From Theocolax elegans (lineage: Eukaryota > Arthropoda > Insecta > Hymenoptera > Cerocephalidae), in the NCBI GenBank assembly GCA_026168455.1, contig CM047426.1, forward strand, positions 74,985,986 through 75,049,985: a DNA stretch of 64,000 bases. The letters run 5' to 3'. Numbering within the stretch: the first letter of the stretch is position 1; each line of letters begins with the position of its first letter. The notes beneath the pieces were generated by a model. The model ran no database searches. It saw only the letters and a program-made list of their open reading frames with translations, and was not told where the DNA came from. Made by a program: the position numbers and the translations under genes. Positions 38,940 through 51,626 of this stretch are shown here, piece after piece.

Positions 38940-41417
38940 ACTTAGAACAAACAGTTACAACAAAGTTTACGATTTCCTTTGATCAGAAGCATATATATCG
39001 AATCAGTACATATATCTATAAATATATCTCATTTGCAATTAGATAAATGTATAAAAATCACTAGCTTTGCTTTTGAGCCTTTTTCTGTTTCAAAATCTCA
39101 GGAATCAAAATAACTACAAATAAAAAACTGACTGAAATGCTTTTACTAAAAGACAAGTACATACGTATACAATTTTACGTCACGAAAATTACGACAATGA
39201 AATATTTAGTAAAATAGTATTATAAAATGAAGGTTTATCTGACCAATTGATCTTTGCGAAACTTTCTACGCCATATATAATTAAAAGTAAATTTATTAAT
39301 AGACAGTCGAGCATCCATTTTTCACACTTAAATCGTAACAAATTAACGCGTAACCTACGGTTAACAACTTTAATCGATAAGTATCGTTCTATTCTACGGT
39401 TATTCGAGTCTCGATTTTCTCCCACACAATGAATAATTAAAACGAAGGAAAAGGGAGAGAGAAGCAATGAGAGACGTCGAGTGAGAAGTAAAATTCGCGT
39501 GTCACTATCAGACGGCCGTGTAATCGCGTGCGCGACTTTGGTACGTATAGTACGCTCGACCGCGCGATAAATCTCAATTATCGATCTTTCCGTATTGATT
39601 GTCGCAAAGTCTTTTCTCGGTTCGAGCTCACGTTATTACAGTCATTTTCTCGATAATCCAGCTGCACGACTCGTTGCGTTGCACCTTTCTTTACTTTCTA
39701 ATGAAACGTTCCCTTTTTTTTGGTATCCTTTTTCTATTTGTATTTCTGTAACTATTAATGAGTCTTTGAGTACTGACAAGGTGTGATCAATTCTTTTCTT
39801 TATTATTACAAATCAATGCGTGTACTTACAGTGTAACTGAAGCTATTTTATTCGTTTTATTGAATTAACTTAAGTCATTTATTAATATTCACGTTATCTC
39901 GGACACATTTTGTTACTTTTGCTTCTTATTGCGCGCATGTTTATGTACAATGAGAGTATTTAAATCAACCGACACTTATTACGTTAAGTGTAAGGAAACT
40001 GTTTACGAAAGAAAATGTTTCCGTTTCTTTTTTAGTTGCATGCATTTATTTGTCATGAGCTTCAAACATAAAAGTATAAAAATTGTAACGAAGAAAGCTG
40101 TGACGTTATGAAGTTAGCAAAATTTTAAACCATATGTTTTAAACATTCTTCAACAAATTAAATTTCGAAAACAAGTTGACTCAAATTTAGAGCCAGATAA
40201 GAACGTACATGCAATATCGGTTTTCTCAAGCGGATTGGCGTGTTATCGTCACTCATGTGAAGCGAATGAATTTCGCATGCGAATTCATGCGCGTCCATAA
40301 AATTTGACTTACGCAGATTTGCCTTCGCTTGGTCTGCATTATGATAGGTAATTGAAGGTATATTTACGTACTCTGTCGACATTAACTTTGTTCGCGAATT
40401 TCGCTTGAATTGTATCGATCAAAACACTTAATTTAACGTAATGTTAAACATTCCGTATAAAAATGATTCACATGTCCATTTCATTATCCATATAGATATA
40501 TGAATGGCGTGACTAATTCGATACAAATACCTATATATTGCATGTGTACAAATGCATCTTCATATATCAAATTTATATTTATAAAAGTATAACTTATTAT
40601 TTTTATCAACGTACAATTTTATTTGTTTTAAATACGTAGGTTTATTAAATCATTGAACAACTTGCTTTCACTATTTCTTTATAAGTACAGTGGTGAACGA
40701 GGTTAATTAGTGCAAAAATTAAAGAAATAAAATGCTTTTAATTTCATACTTTATAACGAGCGACAAAAGAAGTACTGTGGTTTAATGCTTTAATTTCTTC
40801 ATTTTATATTGTCTTGCATTGTATTTTTACATACTCTTTAAATATGAGACATATAAAATTAATTTATAATTACAATCGTTATTTTCCTCGACATTTAAAT
40901 AAATGTACATTAACATAAATTGAGTTTTGTCGACTTTATACAGGTATCTTATAATCTATATAGAAAATTAAAAATGAATATCCTGAACCAAATAGAAAAA
41001 AAAACTCAAGATTGGATAGAGTAAAAGAAAGTCGTTTTATTTCAAAGACGTAGACGATGGAATTACAAGTCGGTGGATAATAATCGATTCTCTTTACAAT
41101 ATGGTAAATCAAGTGTAAGGTATCGTGAATTCGCAGCGAGTTAGATCGGTGTGTGAAACAACACGAAAACTTGGAGAAACGCAAGAGCTACGAAAGGTAG
41201 AGACGTTTCCTTGATCGTCACAAGTTCTCGCATATATAGTAATAAATATAAGGAAACCCACCTGCAGAGGAGAGTCGAAACGACGCCGACGGTGAGAGGG
41301 TATTGAAAGATGCGAAAAACGCGACTCGGGCACTTTCTTCCTCGTCTGACCCACTGTGCGAGGACAAGTTATTATAAAGTCGCTTGCACGTATACATATT
41401 AGTTATTTATGTACTTT
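38940..41417. other. Noncoding DNA
   Basis: AT-rich with GC/CpG-richer islands at about 39460-39620, 40200-40340 and 41040-41340. No gene is supported. Confidence 0.4.
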
Positions 41418-41572
41418 GGTATATATGATACGTTAATGCGATCAGAGGGAAAATATCATTGTGAATGGATAGTAGTTGGGCCGCGGTCGCGAGCGCAGCG
41501 AGCGTCCAAGGCATAACTAATCCATTCACAATAATATTTTCCCTCTAATCGCGCTAACGTATCACATATACC
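41418..41572. repeat. Long hairpin: 53-bp arms around a GC-rich loop
   Basis: The left arm (41418-41470) and right arm (41520-41572) are inverted copies with five differences, all transitions. The loop (about 49 bp) is very GC-rich and contains GCGAGCGCAGCGAGCG, unlike the AT-rich arms. It could be a small MITE, a processed hairpin RNA precursor, or a cruciform-prone repeat. No similar copy was noticed elsewhere in the window. Confidence 0.85.
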
Positions 41573-41587
41573 ATAGTGCGTAAAAGA

Positions 41588-42052
41588 TTTTACAGCCTTA
41601 TAACCCGTGTGGCGAGTCTTACGTGTCGGAGAAATTAATAGAAATAAATGGAAAATAATATAGATAATTTAAATGAAGAGAAAGAGAAGAAGTGTTGGCC
41701 CGGGCGCGCGCGATCAACGACACATCGAGTTTCGGCAATTCGACACCGCGGGCCGCGGGTATTAGATGCACTGCACTTAATCGCAGCTTGTGTTTACTTT
41801 CGTATATATTTCTTTCTGCTGGAGTTTGTGTACTACGCATTTCGAAGACGTTGGTCTCGATTTTCAAGTGGACGGTCGACGATATGGAGAATTTGTATAC
41901 ATCTTACTAGGATGTCTAGCGTTTCTATACATCCTAGTAATCGATATAATCACGCGCATACAGTCAGCCACGAATTTGGTTGCATTAGATGTATTTACGA
42001 ATTTAGCGTGCTCCGCGCGTAAGACTCGCCGTACGGGTTAGTAGGCTGTAAA
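41588..42052. mobile_element. Inverted-repeat-flanked block, possible MITE
   Basis: Ends of about 36 bp pair as inverted repeats with a few mismatches. The best parts are TACAGCCT followed by TAACCCG and GGCGAGTCTTACG on the left, mirrored as CGTAAGACTCGCC, CGGGTTA and AGGCTGTA on the right. The interior is GC-richer than its flanks and contains a perfect 12-bp hairpin (41904-41915 with 41929-41940). Overlapping frames of 72-124 codons show no domain. It lies 15 bp from the long hairpin at 41418-41572, so the two may be parts of one element. Confidence 0.5.
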
Positions 42053-45000
42053 TACATATATACATGCATGCGCGGTTTACATAATGCGTCTTGGGCTCTT
42101 TCAACCGGCACACACTCGATTTCTCGCGTGACGCGTAAATATATGTAGGGTCGGTGTTCGAATAGGTCGATGTTGAACTTTGATACCAAAGAAAGAGAGA
42201 TTATTTCACGTTTTTAAAACTATATACCGCTTTCCTCTTTGTTTACATGTTCCATCTATATTTTTCGTTGTACAATGCTTACCGGTCAAGAGATATGTCT
42301 ATAAATATATTGATATTTGTATAACATCTATTACATCAAGTATCAGAACCTTTCAGAATCGAGTATTCAGTGAAAATTTTGCTATTGATGTTTTTCCTCA
42401 AAATAAAATTTTCTAACGTTTTTCTTTACAAAATAGGAAAATAATTAAATAGCCGATATCAAGTAAGGTTTTGTTAACACGCAAAGTATAAAAGTAGAGC
42501 AGTTTTAATGATACATAATAAAGATTAATGGGATTGTAGAACCTACACTTTATAATCTACCGTAGAATACAGTGTTAATTACACGTTTATTATGTTTCAA
42601 AGGATTTATTAAAGTATTTTCATCCGCAAAGAAAGAAGGAGAAGAGAGCGCTTGTGTAAATATAACTATATAATAAAAATAATTTATACACTAATATTAT
42701 AATTAATCCTTAGAAACGGATAGTTTATAGCAAATTAGTTTTAGAATATATATGTAAAAGTACTTGCTACCTAATTGTTAATTAATTTCGATCTAGAAAT
42801 TAGTACACGTTGTTTATACAACCATATTAAATATTTTCTTTTCAATGAAAATTAATAACATGCGAGGCTAATGTAAAGCCCAAAGTTTTTAAAATTAATA
42901 TCTATTGTTTCCGTAAGCAATTATATTATCAAACTGGTATTTTTGGTTACTAAAACTAATTAATATTTATGTTATTTAGTAACCGCTTTGTTATTATGTA
43001 TAAATATAAATAAAATGATCTGATTTCAATGTTATCATGATCCGGAGTTGTTCGCGTAGACGTAACGTTAAACATCGTTAATTATGGAACTTTACAATTT
43101 CCAGCGTAGCTCATTATGTCGATGATAAAATGAAAATTGTATAGAAAATTGATAAGACGCGGCACCTATATCCCAAATTGTATATTTTCAAAATCTACAC
43201 CAAGTTGAAGAAATTGTATAGAATCATAAAATATAACACTTTCCAACTAGTTGAGTTACCCAGAAAAAGTACGTATCAGCAGTTTCGGAAAGTACATCTC
43301 CACGATATTCGATAACGTTACATCGAGGCGTATTCGCCAAGTTTATCGATAATTCCGAAGCCGTTCAATTGCAATAAAGGCTCGATAAGGATCTCCCAAA
43401 TCACGGAGGAAACAACCTCGTAAACTAGCCATCAGCTTGCAAAAGATTTCCTTTCTATTCATTCTCATCGAACGGTGTGAATTTACGATTACACCTCGAT
43501 TGACGTAATTCTTATTACCTTCATCACTGTATTTTATTGCAAATTTATAATTATTAAAACGGATGTACACCACCACGGAAGTTCATCGGATCTATATCTG
43601 TTCTACGTTATTTCTGTAACAAGGATGTTGCACAAAACTTTATCTTTCATTAGTGTAATTTCATGAGTAAAAGTGTATTAAAAATTCATACATGTAAATA
43701 AAATCTATTTATTCCTACGGTTCTTCACGTGTATAATTTATTATTATAACATTTTATTCGATTTCCAAATTAATTATTATTTCTCTTAGATTTCTGATAT
43801 ATACACCTGTATAATTTATGGTACATTGACAAACAACCGAAAAAATTACGTTCGCAACCGTACTTAAAATTTATTTAAAAGATACGTGTTATTATTAACG
43901 TGAAAGCAAACTTTTTTTTGGCAAATTGCAAAAGCCGTCAGATTATAACTTATTATAATGAATAGATAATCCAATAGTTATCACACCTGCAGCTTCTAGC
44001 TCATCTGCTATAGGGCGTGTATCCAGGGTGACGTAAGTCCTTCGAATATATACGCGTATCTGGTGAACGAGTCACCCACCTTGTAACCTCCACTAGCCAC
44101 CCACTTTAAGTCGTTCAACAGGCGACTCTTGCCTACGCTCACCTGGTCTATCTTCGTCCGGTGAAGTTCGAGTCTTGGAGGGGGAAAAAATGGGATTTAC
44201 GATACCCCGCTCCGCTGACTCGATTGATTTGTTTTCTACCTACGCTCCTACGGATTATTTACTAAACCGAAGGGTTTTTTTCTTGTATTTTAAGAAATAA
44301 GGATATACATATAATGTAATATTGAATAATGACAAATCTTGAATTTGCATATTATGTAGTTTGACTATACTTTTTTCATAACGATTCGACCTAATAGAAT
44401 ATAAATTTTACTAATTGTATGTAGAAACGATGAGGCGCATGTAAATATAATAATTTTACTATTCATCATTATTAGAAATTATAAGAAAATATCAACCATC
44501 AAAAAAACTATTAGATATATTATCAAGTAACGTGGCAACGCCACGAAGACTAGTTTAAGAGGCAGACGATTATTATCCTTTGAATCTTTTACTTATATCA
44601 TTATTCATTATGTTTAACTATATGATTTTTACGTTCTTTTCCAAAAAGTGTAGTGTGTTATTATAGACCTAGGTGCGTTGTTTAGGTATAAATCTTTCGA
44701 TTCAACACTTTATTAACCAGAATTTTGTACAGGAATATATTATAGGTATTTAATGTGCCAATATTGACATGGTATTGTAATATTATAATAAATGTGACTA
44801 TTTCTTATTGATTACATATTTATTTGATTCTGTAATTTCGTCGCAAAATTTATTTATTTGTAAAGATTATTATTATTGATATAATGCAGTAATAGAGTTT
44901 ACTTTAGTTTATTTTTTATATAGATTTCATTACTTTTTTAATATGTGATTTCGTTTGACCAATGTTTTTCAATCTGCTTGGTATCAATGACAATTTGGAA

Positions 45001-48000
45001 TGTATCAACTGCACCTTTGTACTTTGGTTAATAATTAATTTTTTTAGGTACGATATATGTTTCGCTTTAAAGTACTGTATAGTATACCATTATGAAGTAA
45101 GAAGAATTCATGAAACTCCATTAGGAAATCTGAAAAATTTTCTCATCAAGCCCTTACGTAGAATAACATTATTCCTTCCTCCATTTCCACAATCAGAATT
45201 CCAAAATTTAAATGTAAAATTTAAGCACATTTCTGTATGCTTACAGTTCAGACCTTACTTACGTTCTTCATGCAAATGCAAACTAAAATTCAGGAGTAAA
45301 AAAATAAAAGTTTCGGCTGAAAAAAAAGAAAACGATATAGCAACACTTTTTTTCATACGACTGAACTACGTACTTGAAGTACACGAAAAATGCTATACTT
45401 TCGATGTAGTTGAAAAATAATCTCATTCGAGTTTCCTCTTCGAAGCGTCGAGCAATTTCCAATTCTCGCGAATGTCGTGTAGAATGTATGGATTAGAATG
45501 GCAAATATTTACCAAAAGGAACGCCGACACCTATTTTCCAGCCCCTAGCTCGTGTTCGAGAACTTTTTTTCCAGGCCCACGAATCGATACGCCGCAGGGC
45601 CTAACGCAATTTATTCCCGTCAGTCGTATGTAAACCCCTCCTTAAAATACGAAGGCGGGGGTTATCATTTGTATCTGTAGTTGGGTCTGCTGTTGAGCAA
45701 GAGTACTGATTTCTTTTCCTTTTTTTTCCTCTTCTTCACGGCTAGTGTGCACATTTTAAAAAATATGATTATTGATAAATTTGGTTTCATCTATCATTTT
45801 GTTTCGTGCTTGATTTAAGATACTTAGAATATATATTATGATACTATTATACGAACCGATATAAACCAGCTGACTTAACGTACCTTATTATTTTACAACA
45901 AATTAACATTTGAAACTTTTTTGTTGAATCGGAAAAATTATTTTGTTGTATAAACGATTAGTGTAAATTATTTTATTCTTAGAAAACTTGGTTTGTTAGT
46001 TATTATAATTTGAATTACTAGTCATATTACATAAAACTTTCCAGACATCCGAAAGTTCTGAAGTTGAAGGAAACTCGTGCATTTTAAACTTACTGTTCTC
46101 GTAAAACCGTCAAAATGGCAATATACATTTGTGAAACAATTTTAATGCACCAAAATACCAAATAGGTAAATGAAGGATCGTTACGAATAAAAGAAAAATT
46201 AGAATTATCGGTATTGACTAGTAAAATAAAATTAATCAGTAAAACTTATTTTTGATTTGAGAGATCCACGTGTTACCTTGCACATTCCTAGTTGAATTCT
46301 GTATATATCAATTCAATAACCATAACTATAAAGGAAAAGGGAAAAAATAAAAGAAATAGTGGTACCGAGTAGGAGACGCGTCAGGCAATTTTCTCTCTAT
46401 ACGTATCCAGCATCCCCTGTACAACAATTTTTCCGTAGCCCTACGTAGACGTGCCACTTGACGATGCTCAGCCATGCACGACACTTCGGCCTTCGTTTTT
46501 CCGCACGTATAAGCTCACGGAGCACAACCAGACGTCGCTCGAATCTCCGTGAAATTCGCTTTCTTCCATTGTCTTTTCAAGGCTCCTTCGATATACGAAG
46601 GGGGAACTCTATTTTCTAGATTTTCTTTGTTCCCTTTTTATTGCGGTTCCTACGTAAGGGAGACTACTTCGATTTGATATACACCAGGATATATACATGT
46701 ACTTTTTATCTCGATCGTTAGTGGTTCTGATCACAGAAAATTTATATTTTTATTTATCCCTATCGACATTCTTTGGAATACTCATGTTTTAAAATGTTTG
46801 TACGACTCATCGTTTATTTATTATAAAACTATATTATGTAGACTACTTTATAATGTATATAGGAATAATGTATAAAATTGCTTCATTTCTATATTTTTAT
46901 ATAAAAAGAAAATCACCATTGAGATATCTTAGGCTCGACAAACTTATGACTATAACTCTCATAAACAGATCATTGTCCAAGACAATGAATAAAGAAAAAC
47001 GAGATTTTTAATTCCCGACTCGTATTGATTAATACCTTCGATTGTCGTAAATAAATAGTTACCAACATCAAATTCAAGGTTTCCTAAGATAAATGATATT
47101 TTTTACCAGCGTATGCGTCCTAACCTACTCGCTGATTTAAAGACCTCACTGTATTATTAACCGGTCGCTTATCGATCATTCGCAGTCCGTTTTCTCGTAT
47201 ATGCAAGAATTAGCCGATCGCGTGCAACACATGAGCTTTCTCAAGAACAAAAAAAAAGTTTGGGTATACATATAGCTATACCATAAAGACGAGTTTTATC
47301 TTACGTAATTTTGAATCACGTCAACGTTGCGAATGTTGAGACTTCTGCCGAGGTGACTTGTATTGTTCTTTTAATGGTCGATCGTTATAAGAGGAAGGAA
47401 AGTATTCATTTTCTCATTATTCAGAATGTTCCGTCCCATACCGGAAGTTAATTGAATACAAATTTCGCGATGTCGTAAAGGAAATTGATAGTTTAAGATA
47501 GTCATATTAAATACACGTCGCACGATCTATTGCAATAATTATTCCATTCACGCGAAATTAAATAAAATTAATTATAAGTTGAAATTGAGTGACCAAGCCG
47601 AATAATCTATACTCTCGATTAAAAAGAAATGTATTTAAAATAGCTTTATAATATCAGTGTAAACAGTTAAAGTTGCTTTTATAATATCTGTGTTTTAATT
47701 GCCCGTGTAAATAACCGAATAATGATCGTGCATTTTAAATATTTGCATAAATACATGTATAGGTATATTATACCTGACGAATTATTTAACCTATGGTATT
47801 ACGTTAATAGATGAAAATGTTAAAGGTATAAAAATGAAAATGATATACTCGATTTTCTGTAAAACGAATGATTAACATCCCCTTAACTGTATTTCGCAGT
47901 TAAATCAGGAGCGCAAACGTTACGGATGCGCTAACGGACTCCCTTAACCGTAGTAGCATCCGTCTGAATTCTCTCACACTTGCGCGATACATTCAACGCC

Positions 48001-50565
48001 CGACACATTAATATTCATTCATATTCGTCCAATTACGAGGAAGAGAAATAACTTTCGATCGCGTCAAAGTTTTTACCCCAATCTATTGTATCATTAACAT
48101 GATTAACTTCGGAAATGTAACGGGTCTGCGAAATACGGTAACCTTTATATATAGTGCTGGCGTACTCGCGATTAATCGCCAATGAAAATTAACGGCGTAA
48201 CGCGTTCTTCCCTTCGTTTGACTTTCCATTTGGCGAAATCTGCACTAACAGCCTCCGGCGGCTTTTTTTTTTTCTTCGTTTCCCCGTTACAATTGATCTG
48301 TGTGATGCAAGAAGACGCATTTAATCGAACGTATATATATATACTACCATTGCTAAAGTCAATTTACTTATAATTTGAGAGTGAGATATCCGAGTGATCA
48401 AGTTTAATTAAGTTATTATAATTCATAATGTATATCTCATGGGTTGTTATTTGTTTTATATGGCTTATTAAATGGGTTGTTAGCAAGGTTTAAGTAGTTG
48501 TTGAGTTTTTTCCTCAGTGATTTCTTACACCATAATCTAGATATATCAGTTTGCTTAACATCGGATATTGTATGAAACTATTATTTACAAGCCACGCGTT
48601 ACTACAGTATCTGGTTGAATTCATTTTGAGGATACGATTGTAAAAATATTCATATTTAATTTATGAAAATAATATGTAAGTCACAATATCTATTGTGTTG
48701 TTGAAGTGTAATTTGTTTCGAATTTATATGATTGCGTAACTTGATTATTGTTAGTATTACTGTGTGAAAATAAACAATTTTTTAATTGTTAAAATGAATC
48801 ACTCGTTCCACAAAACACAGACGTTGTTATTTTGAGGAATTATTTTTATATTTTATCAGGTTATGTACCATTATGAAGAAGTAATAATTTCGAGGTTGAA
48901 CTTAATCATTTATATTTCAAGAGTTTTATTTACTTTTCTACAAATTTCTGCAAGATTGATCGTGTACATTTCCATTCATCAAAGATTGTTAAAACAAAAT
49001 AAATCCAGAGGCAGAGTTATTATGCCAGGAAGGTCTAATAAGAAAGGTATTTTCATTTAATTTATATAACCGGCATTACATTTCCGCATATGAAAGTCGA
49101 AAGGAAGGTTAATTTAAACAATTATTTCGTTTTGATACGTATGTTAGTCGAAGAAAAGAAAGGTATACACGACGTATCTAACAATGCCAAAGGCACACGA
49201 ATTGTTGTTGTTGTTGCCGCGGACGGATTAATTACAATTACGGCACTCGGGGCAATTAGCAGCCGTTACTCGGCGGATATTCTCGTTGCCATCATCACGG
49301 CCAAGGAAGACCGGAGAAATCCTTTCCACCTCCTCCCCCCTCCCTTTTCCTGATCCTTTGATCTTGACTCGCGATCGATGTCACGCTTCATAAATCTCTT
49401 TACCGTTCTCCTCTGGCCCTCTCGCTCGCGGGTTTTAATGCCTTTATCGGCTTTCATACATATATTCAAACGAGTCAACTAATATTACGCGAAATTTTAT
49501 GCAACGAGTTTGATACGATTGTATACATTTGATTTAACAATCAATTAAAATATTATTACTTGGCGACTCGACCGTATAAGTTCTTAAATAAATGTTTATT
49601 ATAATACATCTGCATAAACCAACTATTGATTATGTAATATAATAGTTAAAAATGTATAATTAAAATAGTTTAGACATTGTATATTATTTTACAAGTCCGG
49701 AAAACGTATGCAGGTTGTTTAGTAATAAACTGCACGAAAATTCAATTTTAACAACTCCGTCGTTTGTTATTCAAAAAAGGGCTGAACTATACGGCACTAG
49801 CAGTACATGAAAAAGGAATTTGTAGTTAACTTTTATAAAAATACATCTTAATCGGTGTTGGAAAATGAGGGAACCGAAAATTTACACCGGTTTATTATAA
49901 ATTTGCAAAAATGATTGTTTATTTAAAGTTCACTTCGTATTAGCATTTTAAATTTACGTGCGCACAAACGGGCAAAGGAACAATTGTGATAAATGAGTGT
50001 AACCCGATTACAAAGGCTTTTCCAGAATCATGGATTTTTAAAAAGAAAAGATTAAGCCATTTAGTAAAACTCATCAGGAGCACACCTTTTTTTTGCAAGC
50101 AAATATGCATCCATTCTACATACACATATCTATATATATGTACATATATATTGTCGATCCCAGGATTCTCATTGGCGAGTATGTCGAGAATTTAGCGGGT
50201 CACGTTTCTCATAGCCGGCGGGTGAGAGTCGCGTATGAAATTGACCGTTAAAGCGATATTGATACGTCGGTCGAGTGGATAAAGAAATCGTCTGGTTTCG
50301 ATCGGTGGACTGCGCCTATTTATGCGGGCCACTTATCGAATGCCCTGCCGCGGAATTGCCCGCATAGACCGATTGCGGCCACTACTCTCGCTTTATGCAC
50401 TCGCTCCTGAAGAAAGGGTATTTTAGATTTTCAACCGGTACGGTACAGCCAGAAAGGAGTTTGTTTGGTATAACCTCGCGCATGTGAATAGAAATTCAAT
50501 GAAACGGATATAATGAACCGTTTGTGTTGGTTTCTCGATCCTATCAACGCGTAATCCACATATTT
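42053..50565. other. Long noncoding stretch
   Basis: AT-rich with GC/CpG-rich islands at about 43990-44240, 45420-45680, 46360-46650, 47880-48260, 49150-49450 and 50160-50420. A 152-codon frame (44962-45420) is longer than expected for such AT-rich DNA and has mixed composition with a lysine-rich middle, but no recognisable domain, signal peptide or splice context; I do not call it a gene. The CMC-like transposon follows at 50566. Confidence 0.4.
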
Positions 50566-51565
50566 CCCGCGTAAAAATAAAAAAGATGTTTTTAAGATCT
50601 TGAAAAGATCTCTCTTAAAAAAGATACCATTTAAGACTTTTTTGAGATGCGGTTTGAGTCGCTATTATTTGATTATTAAGATCTTTTTAAGATATTTTGA
50701 AGACGTTTACTAAAAAAAATTTTCATGTAAAAATATTCCCTTTTGAGATCTATTAAACCTTAAAAATTCTTTTTGTTAATTTAAAGATCTAAAGTTAAGA
50801 TTTTTAAGATTTTTTCAAGGACAGATTTTGTAAAATTGAAAAGATCTTTATAAGATCTTTTTAAGACGTTTCCAAAAATCATATTTATGTAGCATTTTAA
50901 AAAAAGAAAAATCTTTAGCAGATCTATTAAATAATTCAACATAAAATTTATCATTTAGATCGTTAATAGATTTGTTATAGATTTCTCTTACTTTTAGATA
51001 GCTATAGAAATTGTAATTTTGGGACCATCTTAAAAAGATCTTTTTTTAGTTCTTACAAGATCTTTTTTAAAGTTAACGTCTCGTTTTCTTTATGATCTTA
51101 AAAATACCTCAAAAGCATAATTTTTTAGTTGTCTTCAATAAAAAAAAATAAGATCTTTTTAAGATTTTATAAAGACCCTATGTTAACGAACAGTTATTTA
51201 AAAAGAACTTTGATATGTTTTTTTAAATACTTTTAAGATAATTTCAAGTACTTGCTACGACTCCAAAGAAAGTTGCTTTAACAAATTTACAAAAATCTTT
51301 AGATTTTTGTTTGCAATTGTCACGGGAGTCGCGACATAAGAAGACGATAAGAAGCACAATCCACGGTGGCGGCCAAAAAAAAAAATTAAACTAATAATCT
51401 ATAATATATATAGTTTTAAAAATTTTTAAATCTTTTGAAGATCTTTCGAGATTTTTTTAAGATCTTCTCTTAAGATATAATATATTATTAGTTTTCTAAT
51501 TTTGTCTTTGCACTTTAATATTATAATACGGTTTTTTTATACTTTCAATAAATACTTTAATTTTT
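50566..51565 (+). repeat. Left terminal inverted repeat with AAGATCTT palindromes
   Basis: Pairs with 57750-58656. It contains at least eight AAGATCTT palindromes or near copies, many extended to AAGATCTTTTTAAGAT. Clustered short motifs of this kind near transposon ends are typical subterminal protein-binding sites. It is about 100 bp longer than the right TIR because of an extra segment at 51311-51415. Confidence 0.92.
51311..51415 (+). other. Extra segment in left TIR, A-tailed, GC-rich
   Basis: Sequence present in the left TIR but not in the right one. It includes a GC-rich part (ACGGGAGTCGCGACATAAG, GGTGGCGGCC) that ends in a run of 11 A. The A-run suggests a small retroposed insertion, but a deletion in the right TIR is an alternative. 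The boundaries are approximate. Confidence 0.6.
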
Positions 51566-51626
51566 ATGTTAATATTATTTAACTTTTTATCAATACAATA
51601 TATGAATTATAATACAGGTAAAAAAA

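Noticed and set aside
44962..45420. 152-codon plus-strand frame
   Set aside because: No recognisable domain, signal or splice support; kept only as a note in the noncoding stretch.
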